Source of the DNA: Plastoroseomonas hellenica
Lineage (GTDB): Bacteria; Pseudomonadota; Alphaproteobacteria; Acetobacterales; Acetobacteraceae
DNA length: 64,000 nt
Assembly (NCBI RefSeq): GCF_018129085.1
Contig: NZ_JAAGBB010000020.1
Location: 62,001-126,000 of the forward strand
Reading direction: 5' to 3'
Position numbers and translations under genes: made by a program. Numbering within the stretch: the stretch's first letter is position 1; every line of letters starts with the position of its first letter. The notes beneath the pieces were generated by a model. It was not told where the DNA came from and did not search any database. It saw only the letters and a list, made by a program, of their open reading frames with translations. This document shows, piece after piece, positions 17,202-26,856 of this stretch.

Positions 17202-18557
17202 GTGTTCACGCGACGCATCGCCATCGCCGCCGGCTTCGCCGCGGGCCTCGCCGCGCTGCCGGCCGCCGCGCAGCAGCCGGTCGAGATCCAGTTCTGGCAC
17301 GGCCTCGCGCAGCCGCTCGGCGGCCAGCTCGAGCAGATCGTCGCCGACTACAACGCCAGCCAGCAGCGCTTCCGCGTGGTGCCGAGCTTCCGCGGCGGCT
17401 ATCCGGAAACCATGGTGGCCGCGATCGCCGCCTTCCGCGCCAACACCGCGCCCCACATCGTGCAGATGTTCGAAGTCGGCACCGGCACCATGATGGCCGC
17501 CGGCCGCGCCGTGCGCCCGGTCCACCAGGTGCTGGCGGATGCCAATATCACCGTGAACTTCGCCGACTACCTGCCGGCGATCGCCGGCTACTACCAGTCG
17601 ACCGATGGGCAGCAGATGAGCCTACCCTTCAACAGCTCGACCGCGGTGATGTTCTGGAACAAGGACCATTTCCGGCGCGCCGGCCTCAATCCGGATGAGC
17701 CGCCGCAGACCTGGGAACAGGTGGCGGCCGCGGCGCAGCGGCTGAAGGCCGCCGGCATCGCCTGCCCGGTCACCACCTCCTGGCCGGCCTGGGTGCAGGT
17801 GGAGCAGATGAGCGCGCTGCACAACGTGCCGCTGGCGACCCAGGGCAATGGCTTCGGCGGGCTGAATGCGGAGCTCGCCATCAACAACCCGCTGATGGTC
17901 CGCCACCTCAACAACCTCATGACCTGGCAGCGCGAAGGCCTGTTCCGCTATGGCGGGCGCGATTCCGCGGGCGATGCGCTGTTCCCGAACGGCGAATGCA
18001 GCATCACCATGGCCTCCTCCGGCGTGCGCAGCCGCACCATCCGCGAAGCGCGCTTCGAATGGGGCACCGCCATGCTGCCCTATTACGCGGATGTCGCGGG
18101 CGCGCCGCGCAACTCGATCATCGGCGGCGCCAGCTTCTGGGTGCTGAACCGCGGCCCGCAGGGTGGTGCGACCGGCGGGCGCAGCGCCGATGAATGGCGC
18201 GGCACCGCGGAATTCCTGGCCTTCCTGGCGCGGCCGGAAGTGGCGGCGCGCTGGCATACGGAGACCGGCTTCCTGCCGGTGACGCGGACCGCCTTCGAAC
18301 AGGTGCGCGCGACCGGTTTCTACCAGCAGAACCCGGGCGCGGACGTGCCGATCGAGCAATTGCTGCGCGGCGGCGGGCAGATGACGGAGAACACCCGCGG
18401 CATCCGCCTCGGCGGCTATGTCGAGATCCGCAACATCATGCAGGAAGAGATGGAGAAGGCGTTCCAGGGCCAGCAGACCGCGCAGCAGGCGCTGGATGCG
18501 GCGGTGCGGCGCGCGAATGTCGTGCTGCGCAACTTCGAACGCCAGAATAGGAATTGA
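17202..18557 (+). CDS. ugpB: sn-glycerol-3-phosphate ABC transporter substrate-binding protein
   Basis: 451 aa, GTG start with AAGGGGG upstream. Signal peptide [20 protein letters not shown] followed by AAAQQ. The mature protein starts [19 protein letters not shown], as in UgpB, and keeps [36 protein letters not shown] and GGASFWVL. UgpB is the periplasmic receptor for glycerol-3-phosphate and glycerophosphodiesters. Genes for both permeases and the ATPase follow immediately, so the importer is complete. No pho box was recognised. Confidence 0.88.
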   Translation: MFTRRIAIAAGFAAGLAALPAAAQQPVEIQFWHGLAQPLGGQLEQIVADYNASQQRFRVVPSFRGGYPETMVAAIAAFRANTAPHIVQMFEVGTGTMMAAGRAVRPVHQVLADANITVNFADYLPAIAGYYQSTDGQQMSLPFNSSTAVMFWNKDHFRRAGLNPDEPPQTWEQVAAAAQRLKAAGIACPVTTSWPAWVQVEQMSALHNVPLATQGNGFGGLNAELAINNPLMVRHLNNLMTWQREGLFRYGGRDSAGDALFPNGECSITMASSGVRSRTIREARFEWGTAMLPYYADVAGAPRNSIIGGASFWVLNRGPQGGATGGRSADEWRGTAEFLAFLARPEVAARWHTETGFLPVTRTAFEQVRATGFYQQNPGADVPIEQLLRGGGQMTENTRGIRLGGYVEIRNIMQEEMEKAFQGQQTAQQALDAAVRRANVVLRNFERQNRN

Positions 18558-18582
18558 GAGTGCCGGGGAACCGCCGGGCGGC

Positions 18583-19464
18583 ATGATCAAGCGCGTCATC
18601 TTCAAGGGGCAGCTGCTTCCGCTGCTGCTGCTGGCGCCGCAGCTCGCGGTCACCGCGGTGTTCTTCCTCTGGCCGGCTGGGCAGGCGATCTACCAGTCCC
18701 TGCTGCAGGAGGATCCCTTCGGCCTCCGCCGTGAATTCGTCGGCACCGAGAATTTCGATGCGGTGCTGAACGACCCGCTCTGGCTGAACGCGCTCGGCAA
18801 CACGGCGGTCTTCTCGGTCTCGGTGGCGGCGCTGGCGCTCGGCGTCGCGCTGCTGCTCGCGGTGCAGGCGGATAAGGCGATCCGCGGCGCCAACCTCTAC
18901 AAGACCATGCTGATCTGGCCCTATGCGGTGGCGCCCGCGGTCGCCGCCGTGCTGTGGCTGTTTCTCTTCCACCCCTCGATCGGGCTGATCGGCCGCGCGC
19001 TGAACGCGGCGGGCGTCGCCTGGGACTACAAGCTGAATGGCGGCCAGGCGATGCTGCTGGTCATCGTCGCCTCCGCCTGGAAGCAGGTCAGCTACAACTT
19101 CATCTTCTTCCTGGCCGGCCTGCAGTCCATCCCGCGCAGCGTGTTGGAAGCCGCCGCGATCGACGGCGCCCGGCCCTTCCGCCGCTTCTGGACCGTGGTC
19201 TTCCCGCTGCTGTCGCCGACCAGCTTCTTCCTGCTGGTGGTGAACCTGGTCTACGCCTTCTTCGACACCTTCGGCGTGATCCACGCACTCACCGGCGGCG
19301 GCCCCGGCAACGCGACGGAGACGCTGATCTACAAGGTCTATGTCGATGGGGTGCAGAACCTGAACCTCGGGGCCTCGGCGGCGCAGAGCGTGATCCTGAT
19401 GGTGCTGGTGGTCGGGCTGACCATGGTGCAGTTCCGCTTCGTCGAACGCCGGGTGCATTACTGA
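18583..19464 (+). CDS. ugpA: sn-glycerol-3-phosphate ABC transporter permease UgpA
   Basis: 293 aa from ATG 18583, 25 bp after ugpB. MalF-type inner-membrane permease with six predicted helices; the first covers about residues 11-35. The EAA loop that docks on the ATPase is seen at [20 protein letters not shown] (about residues 187-206). The C-terminal half carries [14 protein letters not shown], typical of UgpA. It pairs with UgpE to form the channel. The stop overlaps the ugpE start by one base. Confidence 0.9.
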   Translation: MIKRVIFKGQLLPLLLLAPQLAVTAVFFLWPAGQAIYQSLLQEDPFGLRREFVGTENFDAVLNDPLWLNALGNTAVFSVSVAALALGVALLLAVQADKAIRGANLYKTMLIWPYAVAPAVAAVLWLFLFHPSIGLIGRALNAAGVAWDYKLNGGQAMLLVIVASAWKQVSYNFIFFLAGLQSIPRSVLEAAAIDGARPFRRFWTVVFPLLSPTSFFLLVVNLVYAFFDTFGVIHALTGGGPGNATETLIYKVYVDGVQNLNLGASAAQSVILMVLVVGLTMVQFRFVERRVHY

Positions 19465-20327
19465 TGGATGCCGCGACGACGCGCCGGCGCCGGCTGCGCG
19501 GCGCAGCCTGGGCGCATGCGGTGCTGGCGATCGGCGTCCTGATCTTCTTCCTGCCGATCTGGATCACCCTGGTCGGCTCGACGCATGACACCGCGACGAT
19601 CGGGCGCGGCGACGTGCCGCTGCTGCCGGGGGGCGAGGCCATCGCCAATTACACCGCCGCCTGGAATGCCGGCGGCGGCCGCTACCGCAGCGCGCCGGCC
19701 GGGCTGATGCTCGGCAATTCGCTGCTGATGGCGGTGCTGATCGCGGGCGGCAAGATCGCGATCTCGCTGATCTCCGCCTATGCCGTGGTGTTCTTCCGCT
19801 TCCCCGGCCGCATGCTCGCCTTCTGGACCATCTTCCTGACGCTGATGCTGCCGGTGGAGGTGCGGATCATCCCGACCTTCCAGGTGATGGTCGACCTGTC
19901 GCTGGTGAACACCATGGCGGGGCTCACCATCCCGCTGATCGCCAGCGCCACCGCGACCCTGCTGTTCCGGCAGTTCTTCCTGACCATCCCGGACGAATAT
20001 GTGGAAGCGGCCAAGATCGACGGCGCCGGCCCGCTCCGCTTCTTCCGCGACGTGGTGCTGCCGCTGTCGGTGACGAACATCGCGGCGCTCTTCGTCATCC
20101 TCTTCATCTATGGCTGGAACCAGTATCTCTGGCCGCTGCTGATCGTGAACGATCGTGGGCTGGAGACGATCGTCGTCGGCCTCGCCAAGATGATCGGCAG
20201 CGGCGATACCCAGAACGAGTGGAACGTCATCATGGCGACCGCCGTGCTGGCGCTGGTGCCGCCGGTCTTCGTGGTGGTCGCGATGCAGCGCTGGTTCGTC
20301 AAGGGCCTGACGGAGACCGAGAAGTAA
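19464..20327 (+). CDS. ugpE: sn-glycerol-3-phosphate ABC transporter permease UgpE
   Basis: 287 aa. MalG-type permease: N-terminal helix ([20 protein letters not shown]), several further helices, and EAA loop [20 protein letters not shown] (about 178-197). The [22 protein letters not shown] block matches UgpE. It forms the heterodimeric channel with UgpA. The start overlaps the ugpA stop by one base and the stop overlaps the ugpC start by one base, so translation is coupled through the operon. Confidence 0.9.
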   Translation: MDAATTRRRRLRGAAWAHAVLAIGVLIFFLPIWITLVGSTHDTATIGRGDVPLLPGGEAIANYTAAWNAGGGRYRSAPAGLMLGNSLLMAVLIAGGKIAISLISAYAVVFFRFPGRMLAFWTIFLTLMLPVEVRIIPTFQVMVDLSLVNTMAGLTIPLIASATATLLFRQFFLTIPDEYVEAAKIDGAGPLRFFRDVVLPLSVTNIAALFVILFIYGWNQYLWPLLIVNDRGLETIVVGLAKMIGSGDTQNEWNVIMATAVLALVPPVFVVVAMQRWFVKGLTETEK

Positions 20328-21406
20328 TGGCGACGCTCACTCTGACAGGCGTGAAGAAGGCCTTCGGCGCGACCCAGGTGCTGCACGGCGTCGACCTCGC
20401 GGTCGCGGATGGCGAGATGGTGGTGATCGTCGGCGCCTCCGGCTGCGGCAAGTCCACCCTGCTCCGCATCGTCGCGGGGCTGGAGACGCCGAGCGAAGGC
20501 CAGGTGCGGATCGACGGCCGCGACGTCACGCCGCTCGAGCCCGCGGACCGCGACATCGCCATGGTGTTCCAGAACTACGCGCTCTATCCGCACATGACGG
20601 TCTTCGACAACATGGCCTATGGCCTGAAGATCCGCGGCCTGCCGAAGCCCGAGATCCGGCGGCGGGTGGAGGAAGGGGCGGCGCTGCTCGGCATCCAGGA
20701 GCTGCTGGCGCGCAAGCCCCGCCAGCTCTCGGGCGGCCAGCGCCAGCGTGTCGCCATGGGCCGCGCCATCGTGCGGGAGCCGAAGCTGTTCCTGTTCGAC
20801 GAGCCGCTGTCGAACCTCGACGCCAAGCTCCGCGTGCAGATGCGGGCGGAGATCCGGCGGCTGCAGAAGCGGCTCGGCGTCACCAGCCTCTTCGTCACCC
20901 ATGACCAGGTGGAGGCGATGACCTTGGGCGATCGCCTCGTCGTTATGCATCAGGGCCATGCGGTGCAGGTGGCGAGCCCGATGGAGATCTGGTCGCGCCC
21001 GGCCAACACCTATGTCGCGGGCTTCATCGGCAGCCCCGCGATGAACTTCCTGCCGGCGGTGCTGGTCGATGGCGGCGGCGCCGCGCGCCTCGCCGGCGGC
21101 GGCGCGCCGATCCGCTTCGTGGACGGCCCGCGCGCAGGGGGCGAGGGCAGGGCGGTCACCCTCGGCATCCGGCCGGAGCATCTGGAGGTCGGCGGGCCGG
21201 ACGCGCTGCCGGTCGTGGTGGACCTGGTGGAGCCGCTGGGATCGGAATCCGTGCTGCACGGGCGGCTCGCCGACGACACGGCGCTGGTCGCGCGGCTGCC
21301 GGGTGCGGCGGCGCTCACCGAAGGCATGCGGCTCGCGATCGCGCCGGAGGCGCTGCATGTCTTCGACGCGGCGACGGGTGCGAGGATCGATCCCGCCGGC
21401 GGTTGA
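20327..21406 (+). CDS. ugpC: sn-glycerol-3-phosphate ABC transporter ATP-binding protein UgpC
   Basis: 359 aa. Walker [10 protein letters not shown] (36-44), Q-loop in [14 protein letters not shown], signature [14 protein letters not shown], Walker [13 protein letters not shown], and H-loop VTHDQ. The C-terminal TOBE-type regulatory domain (about 235-359) places it in the MalK/UgpC carbohydrate-uptake group. It powers the UgpAE channel from the cytoplasm. Last gene of the operon; an inverted-repeat element lies 21 bp past the stop. Confidence 0.92.
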   Translation: MATLTLTGVKKAFGATQVLHGVDLAVADGEMVVIVGASGCGKSTLLRIVAGLETPSEGQVRIDGRDVTPLEPADRDIAMVFQNYALYPHMTVFDNMAYGLKIRGLPKPEIRRRVEEGAALLGIQELLARKPRQLSGGQRQRVAMGRAIVREPKLFLFDEPLSNLDAKLRVQMRAEIRRLQKRLGVTSLFVTHDQVEAMTLGDRLVVMHQGHAVQVASPMEIWSRPANTYVAGFIGSPAMNFLPAVLVDGGGAARLAGGGAPIRFVDGPRAGGEGRAVTLGIRPEHLEVGGPDALPVVVDLVEPLGSESVLHGRLADDTALVARLPGAAALTEGMRLAIAPEALHVFDAATGARIDPAGG

Positions 21407-21427
21407 TGCGGGGCGCCCTGACTTGCA

Positions 21428-21511
21428 CTAGCCCGGATATCTCACGAGGCCATCGATGATCGCGCCGAGACCAAGCGAGCGCGGCTGTGGCTGGTGAGAT
21501 ATCCGGGCTAG
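21428..21511. repeat. 84-bp element with perfect 18-bp terminal inverted repeats
   Basis: The arms (21428-21445 and 21494-21511) are exact reverse complements: CTAGCCCGGATATCTCAC and GTGAGATATCCGGGCTAG, with a 48-bp centre. This looks like a miniature or solo remnant of an insertion sequence placed between ugpC and the next gene; it could also act as a bidirectional terminator because the RNA would fold into a long stem. No transposase frame remains. Confidence 0.7.
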
Positions 21512-21559
21512 GATGGGACGATGCGCGGGGGGCCAAACCCTCGCCGGGAGGACCATCCG

Positions 21560-22543
21560 ATGCTGAACCGCCGCCATCTCCTGGGCGCTGGCGCCCTGCT
21601 TCCCTTCGCCGCGCGGGCCCAGGCCCCGGCCGCAGCCCCGGCCTGGCCGACGCAGCCGATCCGCATGGTCGTGCCTTTCGCCGCCGGCGGCCCGACCGAT
21701 GTGCCGGCGCGTCTGCTCGCCGATCGCCTGGGGGAGGTGCTGCCGCAGCGCGTGGTGGTGGAGAACCGCACCGGATCCGGTGTCGTCGTCGGCACCGACC
21801 TGGTCGCCAAGGCGCCGAAGGACGGACACACGCTGCTCTACACCACGATCGCGCATTCGGTGCTGCGCCCGCTCTTCGCGCGGCTGCCCTTCGACCCGGA
21901 TGCGGATTTCGCGCAGATCGCCCTCGTCGGCCAGGTGCCGATGGTGATGCTGGTGAACAAGGACATCCCGGCGCAGACCTTGCCGGAGCTGATCGCGCTG
22001 TTCCGCGCCAATCCCGGCAAGTACGACTACGCGAGCAGCGGCAATGGCGGCGCCGTGCACCTCGCGACGGAGCTGTTCCTCGCCATGGCCGGCGGGCTGC
22101 AGGTCGGGCACGTGCCCTATCGCGGATCCTCGGCCGCGATGCCGGACGTGCTGAGTGGCCGCGTCGCCATGATCATCGATGTCGGGCTCGCCGGGCTCGA
22201 ATACGCCCGCAAGGGTGACGTCCGGGCGATGGCGATCAGCACCCTGCAGCGCACCCCGCTGGCGCCGGACATGCCGACCTTCGTCGAAGGCGGCGTCGCG
22301 GGCTACGAAGCCTATACCTGGCACATGGTGATGGCGCCCTCCGGCACGCCGGCGCCGGTGATCACCGCGTGCAATGCCGCGGTGAACCGCGTGCTGGCGA
22401 ACGACACCGTGGTGCAGCGCCTGACCGAGCAGGGCATGCAGGTGGTGCGCAACTCGACCCCCGACAGCGCCGCCGCCTTCCTGCAGAGCGAGGCGCGGAA
22501 ATGGGGCGCGATCGTCAGGCAGCGCAACATCCAGGTGAACTGA
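21560..22543 (+). CDS. Bug-family (tripartite tricarboxylate) solute-binding protein
   Basis: 327 aa from ATG 21560 with GGAGGA upstream. Signal MLNRRHLLGAGALLPFAARAQA resembles a Tat/Sec export signal (RRHLL). Family marks: WPTQPIRMVVPFAAGGPTD (first ligand loop), VVVENRTGSGVVVGTD, SSGNGGAVHLATELF and the second-lobe VPYRGSSAAMPDV. Bug proteins are periplasmic receptors for carboxylates and related solutes that feed TctA/TctB transporters; no TctA or TctB gene is in the window. The ligand is unknown. A close paralogue lies at 23655-24629, which suggests local duplication. Confidence 0.88.
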   Translation: MLNRRHLLGAGALLPFAARAQAPAAAPAWPTQPIRMVVPFAAGGPTDVPARLLADRLGEVLPQRVVVENRTGSGVVVGTDLVAKAPKDGHTLLYTTIAHSVLRPLFARLPFDPDADFAQIALVGQVPMVMLVNKDIPAQTLPELIALFRANPGKYDYASSGNGGAVHLATELFLAMAGGLQVGHVPYRGSSAAMPDVLSGRVAMIIDVGLAGLEYARKGDVRAMAISTLQRTPLAPDMPTFVEGGVAGYEAYTWHMVMAPSGTPAPVITACNAAVNRVLANDTVVQRLTEQGMQVVRNSTPDSAAAFLQSEARKWGAIVRQRNIQVN

Positions 22544-22549
22544 CGCGGA

Positions 22550-22779
22550 TCAGCCCGGCGCCCGCAGGGCCTGGCTGCGCAGGATCTCGACCGGGCGGAA
22601 CCGCACCAGCTCCAGCCGGTCGAGCCGCCCGATGATCGGTTCCTCCCAGGCCGCGGTCGCGACCTCGATCGTCCGCGCCGCCGATGCCTGCCCCTCCTTG
22701 CTCAGGGTGACATGCGGCACCCAGGCCCCGCGCGGGCGGCGGCATCCTCGTCCAGGCGCAAGGTCACGGCGTAAGGCAT
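22550..22779 (-). pseudogene. 2'-5' RNA ligase family gene, internally deleted and frameshifted
   Basis: From ATG 22779 the minus strand reads MPYAVTLRLDEDAA, then the frame breaks; the next frame continues as RGAWVPHVTLSKEGQAS and ends with ...ALRAPG at the stop at 22550. PHVTLS is an HxT motif of the 2'-5' RNA ligase/phosphodiesterase family, whose members are about 170-190 aa with two such motifs. Here the N-terminus is joined straight to the second motif, so roughly 100 codons including the first HxT are gone. The product cannot be active. Confidence 0.7.
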
Positions 22780-22802
22780 CGAGCCAGCTTAGCCCGGAAC
22801 CC

Positions 22803-23441
22803 TCATCCGCCCTTGCCCGCGAACAGGATCAGGTTGCCGTCGGGATCGGCGACGATGAAGGTCCTGGCCCCCCAGGGCTCCGTCCGGAGCGTCTGGTGCA
22901 TGGGCGCGCCTGCCGCCTGGTATTCGAGGAAGAGCGGCTTCGCGTCCTCCAGCGTGATGGCGGCGGAGAGCAGCGTCTCCCGCTCGCGCAGCGCGGGGTC
23001 GATGACCGGAGCATCGACGCAGCGCAGGTTCAGCCGGGCGCCGTCGCGCGCGACCTGCGCATAGAAGGGCGGCTCGCCATAGGTGAAGACCAGGGAGAAG
23101 CCGAGCGTCCCGATGTAGAAGGCGCAGGATGCCGCGATGTCGCGGACGAAAAGCTGCGGTTCCGCCTGGAGGAGGACCGGCCGGGGATCGGCCGCGGTCG
23201 TGGTGCTGGGCATGGTCTGAAACCCCTTGCGTAATGCCTCCCAGCTCTCGAAGCCCCGCAGGCGCGCGACCATCTCCTGCGCGTCGCTCAATTGGAAGCG
23301 GCTCGCCAGCACCGCCGCATCCGTGAGGTCGCGGTAGCGTGGCAGCACGGCGCGGATCTGCGCGGCCACCGGATAGTGCCGGTCGCGATGCCAGCGCAGA
23401 TACTGCTTGGTCTGCTTTCGGAGGTTCTCGAGATTGGGCAT
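22803..23441 (-). CDS. VOC-family (glyoxalase/bleomycin-resistance fold) protein
   Basis: 212 aa from ATG 23441. The first 75 residues form a helical domain (LENLRKQTKQYLRWHRDRHY, then FESWEALRKGF), a module often attached to small enzymes. The VOC domain follows (about 88-212): PQLFVRDIAASCAFYIGTLGF opens it, and WGARTFIVADPDGNLILFAG closes it. A glutamate in the first half and the Asp-Pro-Asp-Gly turn are kept, but metal ligands cannot be assigned securely. The role could be a dioxygenase, a lyase or antibiotic sequestration. It lies 23 bp upstream of the RNA ligase pseudogene start, on the same strand. Confidence 0.8.
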   Translation of the reverse strand: MPNLENLRKQTKQYLRWHRDRHYPVAAQIRAVLPRYRDLTDAAVLASRFQLSDAQEMVARLRGFESWEALRKGFQTMPSTTTAADPRPVLLQAEPQLFVRDIAASCAFYIGTLGFSLVFTYGEPPFYAQVARDGARLNLRCVDAPVIDPALRERETLLSAAITLEDAKPLFLEYQAAGAPMHQTLRTEPWGARTFIVADPDGNLILFAGKGG

Positions 23442-23654
23442 GGCACGTGACGGTTGACGACACGTAGGCGGGCATCGCCCGTCCAGCCCCATGGCTGATG
23501 CGCCCTACAGCACGGGGCGAGCCTAGGAAGCGCCCGTTCCAGGGTCAATATGGCTTCGACTTGGGCTTGACCTCTGCCCTCCGGATAAGGATATCCGCAG
23601 CCCAACAGTCCGGGGAAACGCTCCATCCACAAAGGATCGAGGAGGAGACTTCCC

Positions 23655-24629
23655 ATGCTTCGTCGCCAAATCCTGGCCGCCGCCGCCGGGCTGACCGCCG
23701 CCCCCTTCGCCGCCGCCCGCGCCCAGGCGACCTGGCCGACCCAGCCGGTACGGCTCGTTGTGCCCTTCGCCGCCGGCGGCCCGACCGACATCCCCGCCCG
23801 CCTCTTCGCCGATGAGCTCTCGAAAACGCTGCCGCAGCGCATGATCGTGGAGAACCGCACCGGCGCCGGCGTCGTCGTCGGCTCCGACGTGGTGGCCAAG
23901 GCGCCGAAGGACGGGCAGACGCTGCTCTACAACACCGTCGCCCATTCGGTGCTGCGCGCGTTGTTCCCGCGCCTGCCCTTCGATCCCGTGGCGGACTTCA
24001 CCCCGGTGTCCCTGGTCGGCGTGATCCCGATGGTGATCACCGTGAACAAGGACCTGCCGGCCCGCACCCTGGCCGAGCTGGTCGATCTGCTGAAGCGGGA
24101 GCCCGGCAAGTACGACTACGCCAGCAGCGGCAATGGCGGCGCGCTGCACCTGGCGTCCGAGCTGTTCCTGCGCCGCGCCGGCGTGCGCGCCAACCACGTG
24201 CCCTATCGCGGCACCGCGGCGGCGATGCCGGACGTGCTGAACGGCACCGTGCCGATCATCGTCGATGTCGCGACCACCACGTTGCCCTTCGTGACCCGCG
24301 GCGAGACCCGCGCTCTCGCGGTGATGGACAGCCAGCGCCTGCCGCAGCTCCCGGACGTGCCGACCACGGCCGAGGCGGGCTTCCCAGGGCTCGAGGCCTA
24401 TACCTGGCACATGGTGCTGGCGCCCTCCGGCACACCGGCGCCGGTCGTGCAGCAGATCAGTCAGGCCTTCGGCCGCGTGGCGCGGGAGCAGTCCGTGCAG
24501 ACGCGCCTGGCCGACCTCGCGATGCGCCTCGAGACCGACAGCTCGCCCGAGCGCGCCGCGGCCTGGATGCGGAGCGAGATCGAGAAGTGGGAGACGATCA
24601 TCCGCGAGGCCAATATCCGCGTGGATTGA
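23655..24629 (+). CDS. Bug-family solute-binding protein
   Basis: 324 aa, ATG with GAGGAGGAG upstream. Signal MLRRQILAAAAGLTAAPFAAARAQA. Very similar to the receptor at 21560-22543: VRLVVPFAAGGPTDIPARLF, IVENRTGAGVVVGSDVVAKAPKDG and YASSGNGGALHLASELF recur with few changes. The two genes flank the RNA ligase remnant and the VOC gene, consistent with duplication then rearrangement. A strong terminator follows. The ligand is unknown; lack of a charged residue in the first loop is usual for the family. Confidence 0.88.
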   Translation: MLRRQILAAAAGLTAAPFAAARAQATWPTQPVRLVVPFAAGGPTDIPARLFADELSKTLPQRMIVENRTGAGVVVGSDVVAKAPKDGQTLLYNTVAHSVLRALFPRLPFDPVADFTPVSLVGVIPMVITVNKDLPARTLAELVDLLKREPGKYDYASSGNGGALHLASELFLRRAGVRANHVPYRGTAAAMPDVLNGTVPIIVDVATTTLPFVTRGETRALAVMDSQRLPQLPDVPTTAEAGFPGLEAYTWHMVLAPSGTPAPVVQQISQAFGRVAREQSVQTRLADLAMRLETDSSPERAAAWMRSEIEKWETIIREANIRVD

Positions 24630-24637
24630 GGTGGATA

Positions 24638-24678
24638 GGTCCGGGGAAGGAATTCCCCGGGCCTCTTCTTTTCTTTCT
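24638..24678 (+). terminator. Intrinsic terminator after Bug gene
   Basis: GGTCCGGGGAA and TTCCCCGGGCC form a stem of about 11 bp with a short loop, followed by a pyrimidine run rich in T (TCTTCTTTTCTTTCT). It begins 9 bp after the stop at 24629. Confidence 0.75.
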
Positions 24679-24804
24679 GCCACTTGGCGCTGACGCGAAG
24701 CCTCGGCTGCGAGAGCGGGGTGGTCCGGACCCGCGGCGATCCTTCCCTGTTTGATCGCTCCTACTAAGCTGCGCCCGCTGGACACTCTCAGGGAGCCTGT
24801 GAAG

Positions 24805-25554
24805 ATGGTCGGAGACACGACGGCCTGCGTGATCGGGGTCGTGGCGGCGCTGTCGCGCTTTCCTGTAAAGTCGATGGCGGGCGAGCCGCTTGCGGAGGTC
24901 GAACTGCGCTGGCCGGGCATGCATGGCGATCGCCAGTACGGCTTTTGCCGACTGCAGGACCAGTCCAGGTTCCCGTGGCTCTCGGCGCGGGATCTGTCCG
25001 GCTTGGTTCTGTACAAGCCCGCCTACCGTGACCCCGGCGACCCCCGTAATTCCCCTGTTAATGTGGTGCTCGCTTCGGGCGATCGGTTGCCGGTTGGCGC
25101 CCCCGCCCTTGCGGCCCAGATCTCCCGCGAAGCGCGGTCCGAGGTACGGCTCATGCAGGTCGGGCGCGGCATCTTCGACGCCATGCCGGTCTCGCTGGCC
25201 TCGACAGCGAGCCTTGCCGCGATCGACGCCGCCCACGGCAAACCCCTCGATGTGCGGCGCTTTCGACTGAACATCATCATCCAGAGCGAGCAAGGCGAGA
25301 TGGCCTGGCGCTCGGGACGGTTGCTCTTCGGAGAGGACGAGCAGGGGGCACAGCTTCTTGTCAATGCTGGCATTCCCCGGTGCGCGCTCATCACCATCGA
25401 TCCGGAGACGGCTGAGCGGGATCCTTCCGTGATGCGGACCGTCGCTGGAAGCTTCGACAACGAGGTCGGTGTTTACTGCGCCACGGCAAAGCCTGGCACG
25501 ATCCGCGTTGGAGATCGCGTTCGGCTCTTCGGCCAGGAAACCGCACGTCGCTGA
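24805..25554 (+). CDS. MOSC domain-containing protein
   Basis: 249 aa from ATG 24805 (GGGAG upstream; a TTG at 24751 is less likely). The N-terminal beta-barrel begins VVAALSRFPVKSMAG, the usual opening of MOSC N-domain proteins. The C-terminal MOSC domain contains RFRLNIIIQSE (RPN-like) and GIPRCALITIDPETAERD with the conserved cysteine. MOSC proteins bind molybdenum cofactor sulfur or act in detoxifying N-hydroxylated compounds (YcbX/YiiM type). Codon choice is slightly less GC-biased than in its neighbours. No partner reductase lies nearby. Confidence 0.85.
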   Translation: MVGDTTACVIGVVAALSRFPVKSMAGEPLAEVELRWPGMHGDRQYGFCRLQDQSRFPWLSARDLSGLVLYKPAYRDPGDPRNSPVNVVLASGDRLPVGAPALAAQISREARSEVRLMQVGRGIFDAMPVSLASTASLAAIDAAHGKPLDVRRFRLNIIIQSEQGEMAWRSGRLLFGEDEQGAQLLVNAGIPRCALITIDPETAERDPSVMRTVAGSFDNEVGVYCATAKPGTIRVGDRVRLFGQETARR

Positions 25555-25600
25555 CGCATATTTCGACGTCGTCGGTCGGAGCAGGCCTAGGCGAGCTCGC

Positions 25601-25636
25601 GATGCCGAGACAGGCCTTCTTCACATGCGGGTCGCA
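25601..25636 (-). pseudogene. Scrap of a livF-type ABC ATPase C-terminus
   Basis: The minus strand reads CDPHVKKACLGI, matching the invariant end of LivF (LRDPHVKRAYLGV in the intact gene at 27302). 30 of 36 bases agree with 27305-27340. No other part of the gene remains in the 242-bp gap 25555-25796, which otherwise holds nothing recognisable. Confidence 0.5.
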
Positions 25637-25796
25637 AGGTGCAGGCTGATTATGGCGACGACCCGGCCACGGCGCTCTCCAAGCAGCGCGGAACGCAGGA
25701 TATCGCGCCGGCGCCGGCATCGAGGCTGTTGGCCCGTTGACAGGGTGATTCGGTTGCATCGAACATCGGGGCAGCGATTTCAATGCAGGTGAGGCC

Positions 25797-26822
25797 ATGC
25801 TTGGTGCGAAGGCGCCGACTGGATTGCTGCCCGGCATTCCGAACCGGTCGTCGGGGCGCCGGTCGCTGCTCCTCTCCGGCATGGCGCTGGCGGGCCTCAC
25901 CTCGGCTGCCCGGGGACAGGGACGCGGTGGTCCGGTCAAGCTGATCGTACCGTATGGCGCCGGCAATATCACCGACCAGGTGGCGCGGGTCTTCCTGGAA
26001 GTCCATGGCGCGCGCACCGGCCGCCACCTCGTGGTGGACAACCAGCCTGGTGCGGGCGGCATGCTCGGCACCTACAATCTGAGCCGCAGCCCTGCGGATG
26101 GTACGATCCTGGGCATGGTCTCGGTCGCGGCGCTGGCCATCGCGCCGCATGTTGCCAGGCAGCAGCTGCGCTATGACCCATTCACGGATTTGGTCCCGGT
26201 TGCCGGCGTCTCCGTCTCCAGCGCCTTCCTCGCCGTGAATGCCTCGCTGCCAGTGAACAGCCTGGCCGAGCTCGCCGCCTATTGCCGGTCGCGACGGGCG
26301 GAGAACCCGGTCTTCTACTGCTCGCCAGGCAACGCCACGGTGCCGCATCTCAATCTGGAAACGGTCGGACGGGCGATGGATTTCCCGATGCAGCATGTGC
26401 CCTATCGCACCAGCGGCGCCGCCAATACGGACCTGCTGGCCAATCGGGTGCAGGTGACGATGGATTCCGCCAGCATCACCGTGCCGCACATGAGATCCGG
26501 CACTCTGCGGCCCTTGGCCTTCAATGCTGCGCGCCGCAGCCCGGATTTTCCGGAGGTCCCCACCTTCCGCGAAGCGCTGCCCGAGGTGCAGATGCTCAAT
26601 GCCTGGTCGGGACTCTTCTTCCCCAGAGGGACGTCGGAGGAGCTGGTGCGCCCCATTGCGGGGGAAATTCTGGCGACCGTCAGCGACGCTGTCTTGGCAG
26701 AAAAACTGCCGCTCGGGGTCGCACCCTTCCCACTCGACGCGGCGCAGCTCGCGCAGCAGATCCGGTCGGACAACGAAAGGCTGGGCAGGTTGATTGCCGC
26801 CATCGGCCTGACGCAGGACTGA
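25797..26822 (+). CDS. Bug-family solute-binding protein, divergent type
   Basis: 341 aa. Signal region about residues 20-40 (GRRSLLLSGMALAGLTSAARGQG). The ligand loop is VKLIVPYGAGNITDQVARVF, with GNITD in place of the common GGPTD. VVDNQPGAGGMLGTYNLSRSPADG, CSPGNATVPHLNLE and VPYRTSGAANTDLL identify the family. It is less like the two receptors to its left, so it probably binds another solute. It is 34 bp from a RidA gene on the same strand, suggesting an operon in which an imine-forming catabolic step may occur. Confidence 0.85.
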   Translation: MLGAKAPTGLLPGIPNRSSGRRSLLLSGMALAGLTSAARGQGRGGPVKLIVPYGAGNITDQVARVFLEVHGARTGRHLVVDNQPGAGGMLGTYNLSRSPADGTILGMVSVAALAIAPHVARQQLRYDPFTDLVPVAGVSVSSAFLAVNASLPVNSLAELAAYCRSRRAENPVFYCSPGNATVPHLNLETVGRAMDFPMQHVPYRTSGAANTDLLANRVQVTMDSASITVPHMRSGTLRPLAFNAARRSPDFPEVPTFREALPEVQMLNAWSGLFFPRGTSEELVRPIAGEILATVSDAVLAEKLPLGVAPFPLDAAQLAQQIRSDNERLGRLIAAIGLTQD

Positions 26823-26856
26823 GAGCACCCTTCCGAGACAGGCTCCGAGAGGAACA

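Noticed and set aside
22515-22745. Minus-strand frame of 76 codons
   Set aside because: It is the wrong frame of the broken 2'-5' RNA ligase gene.
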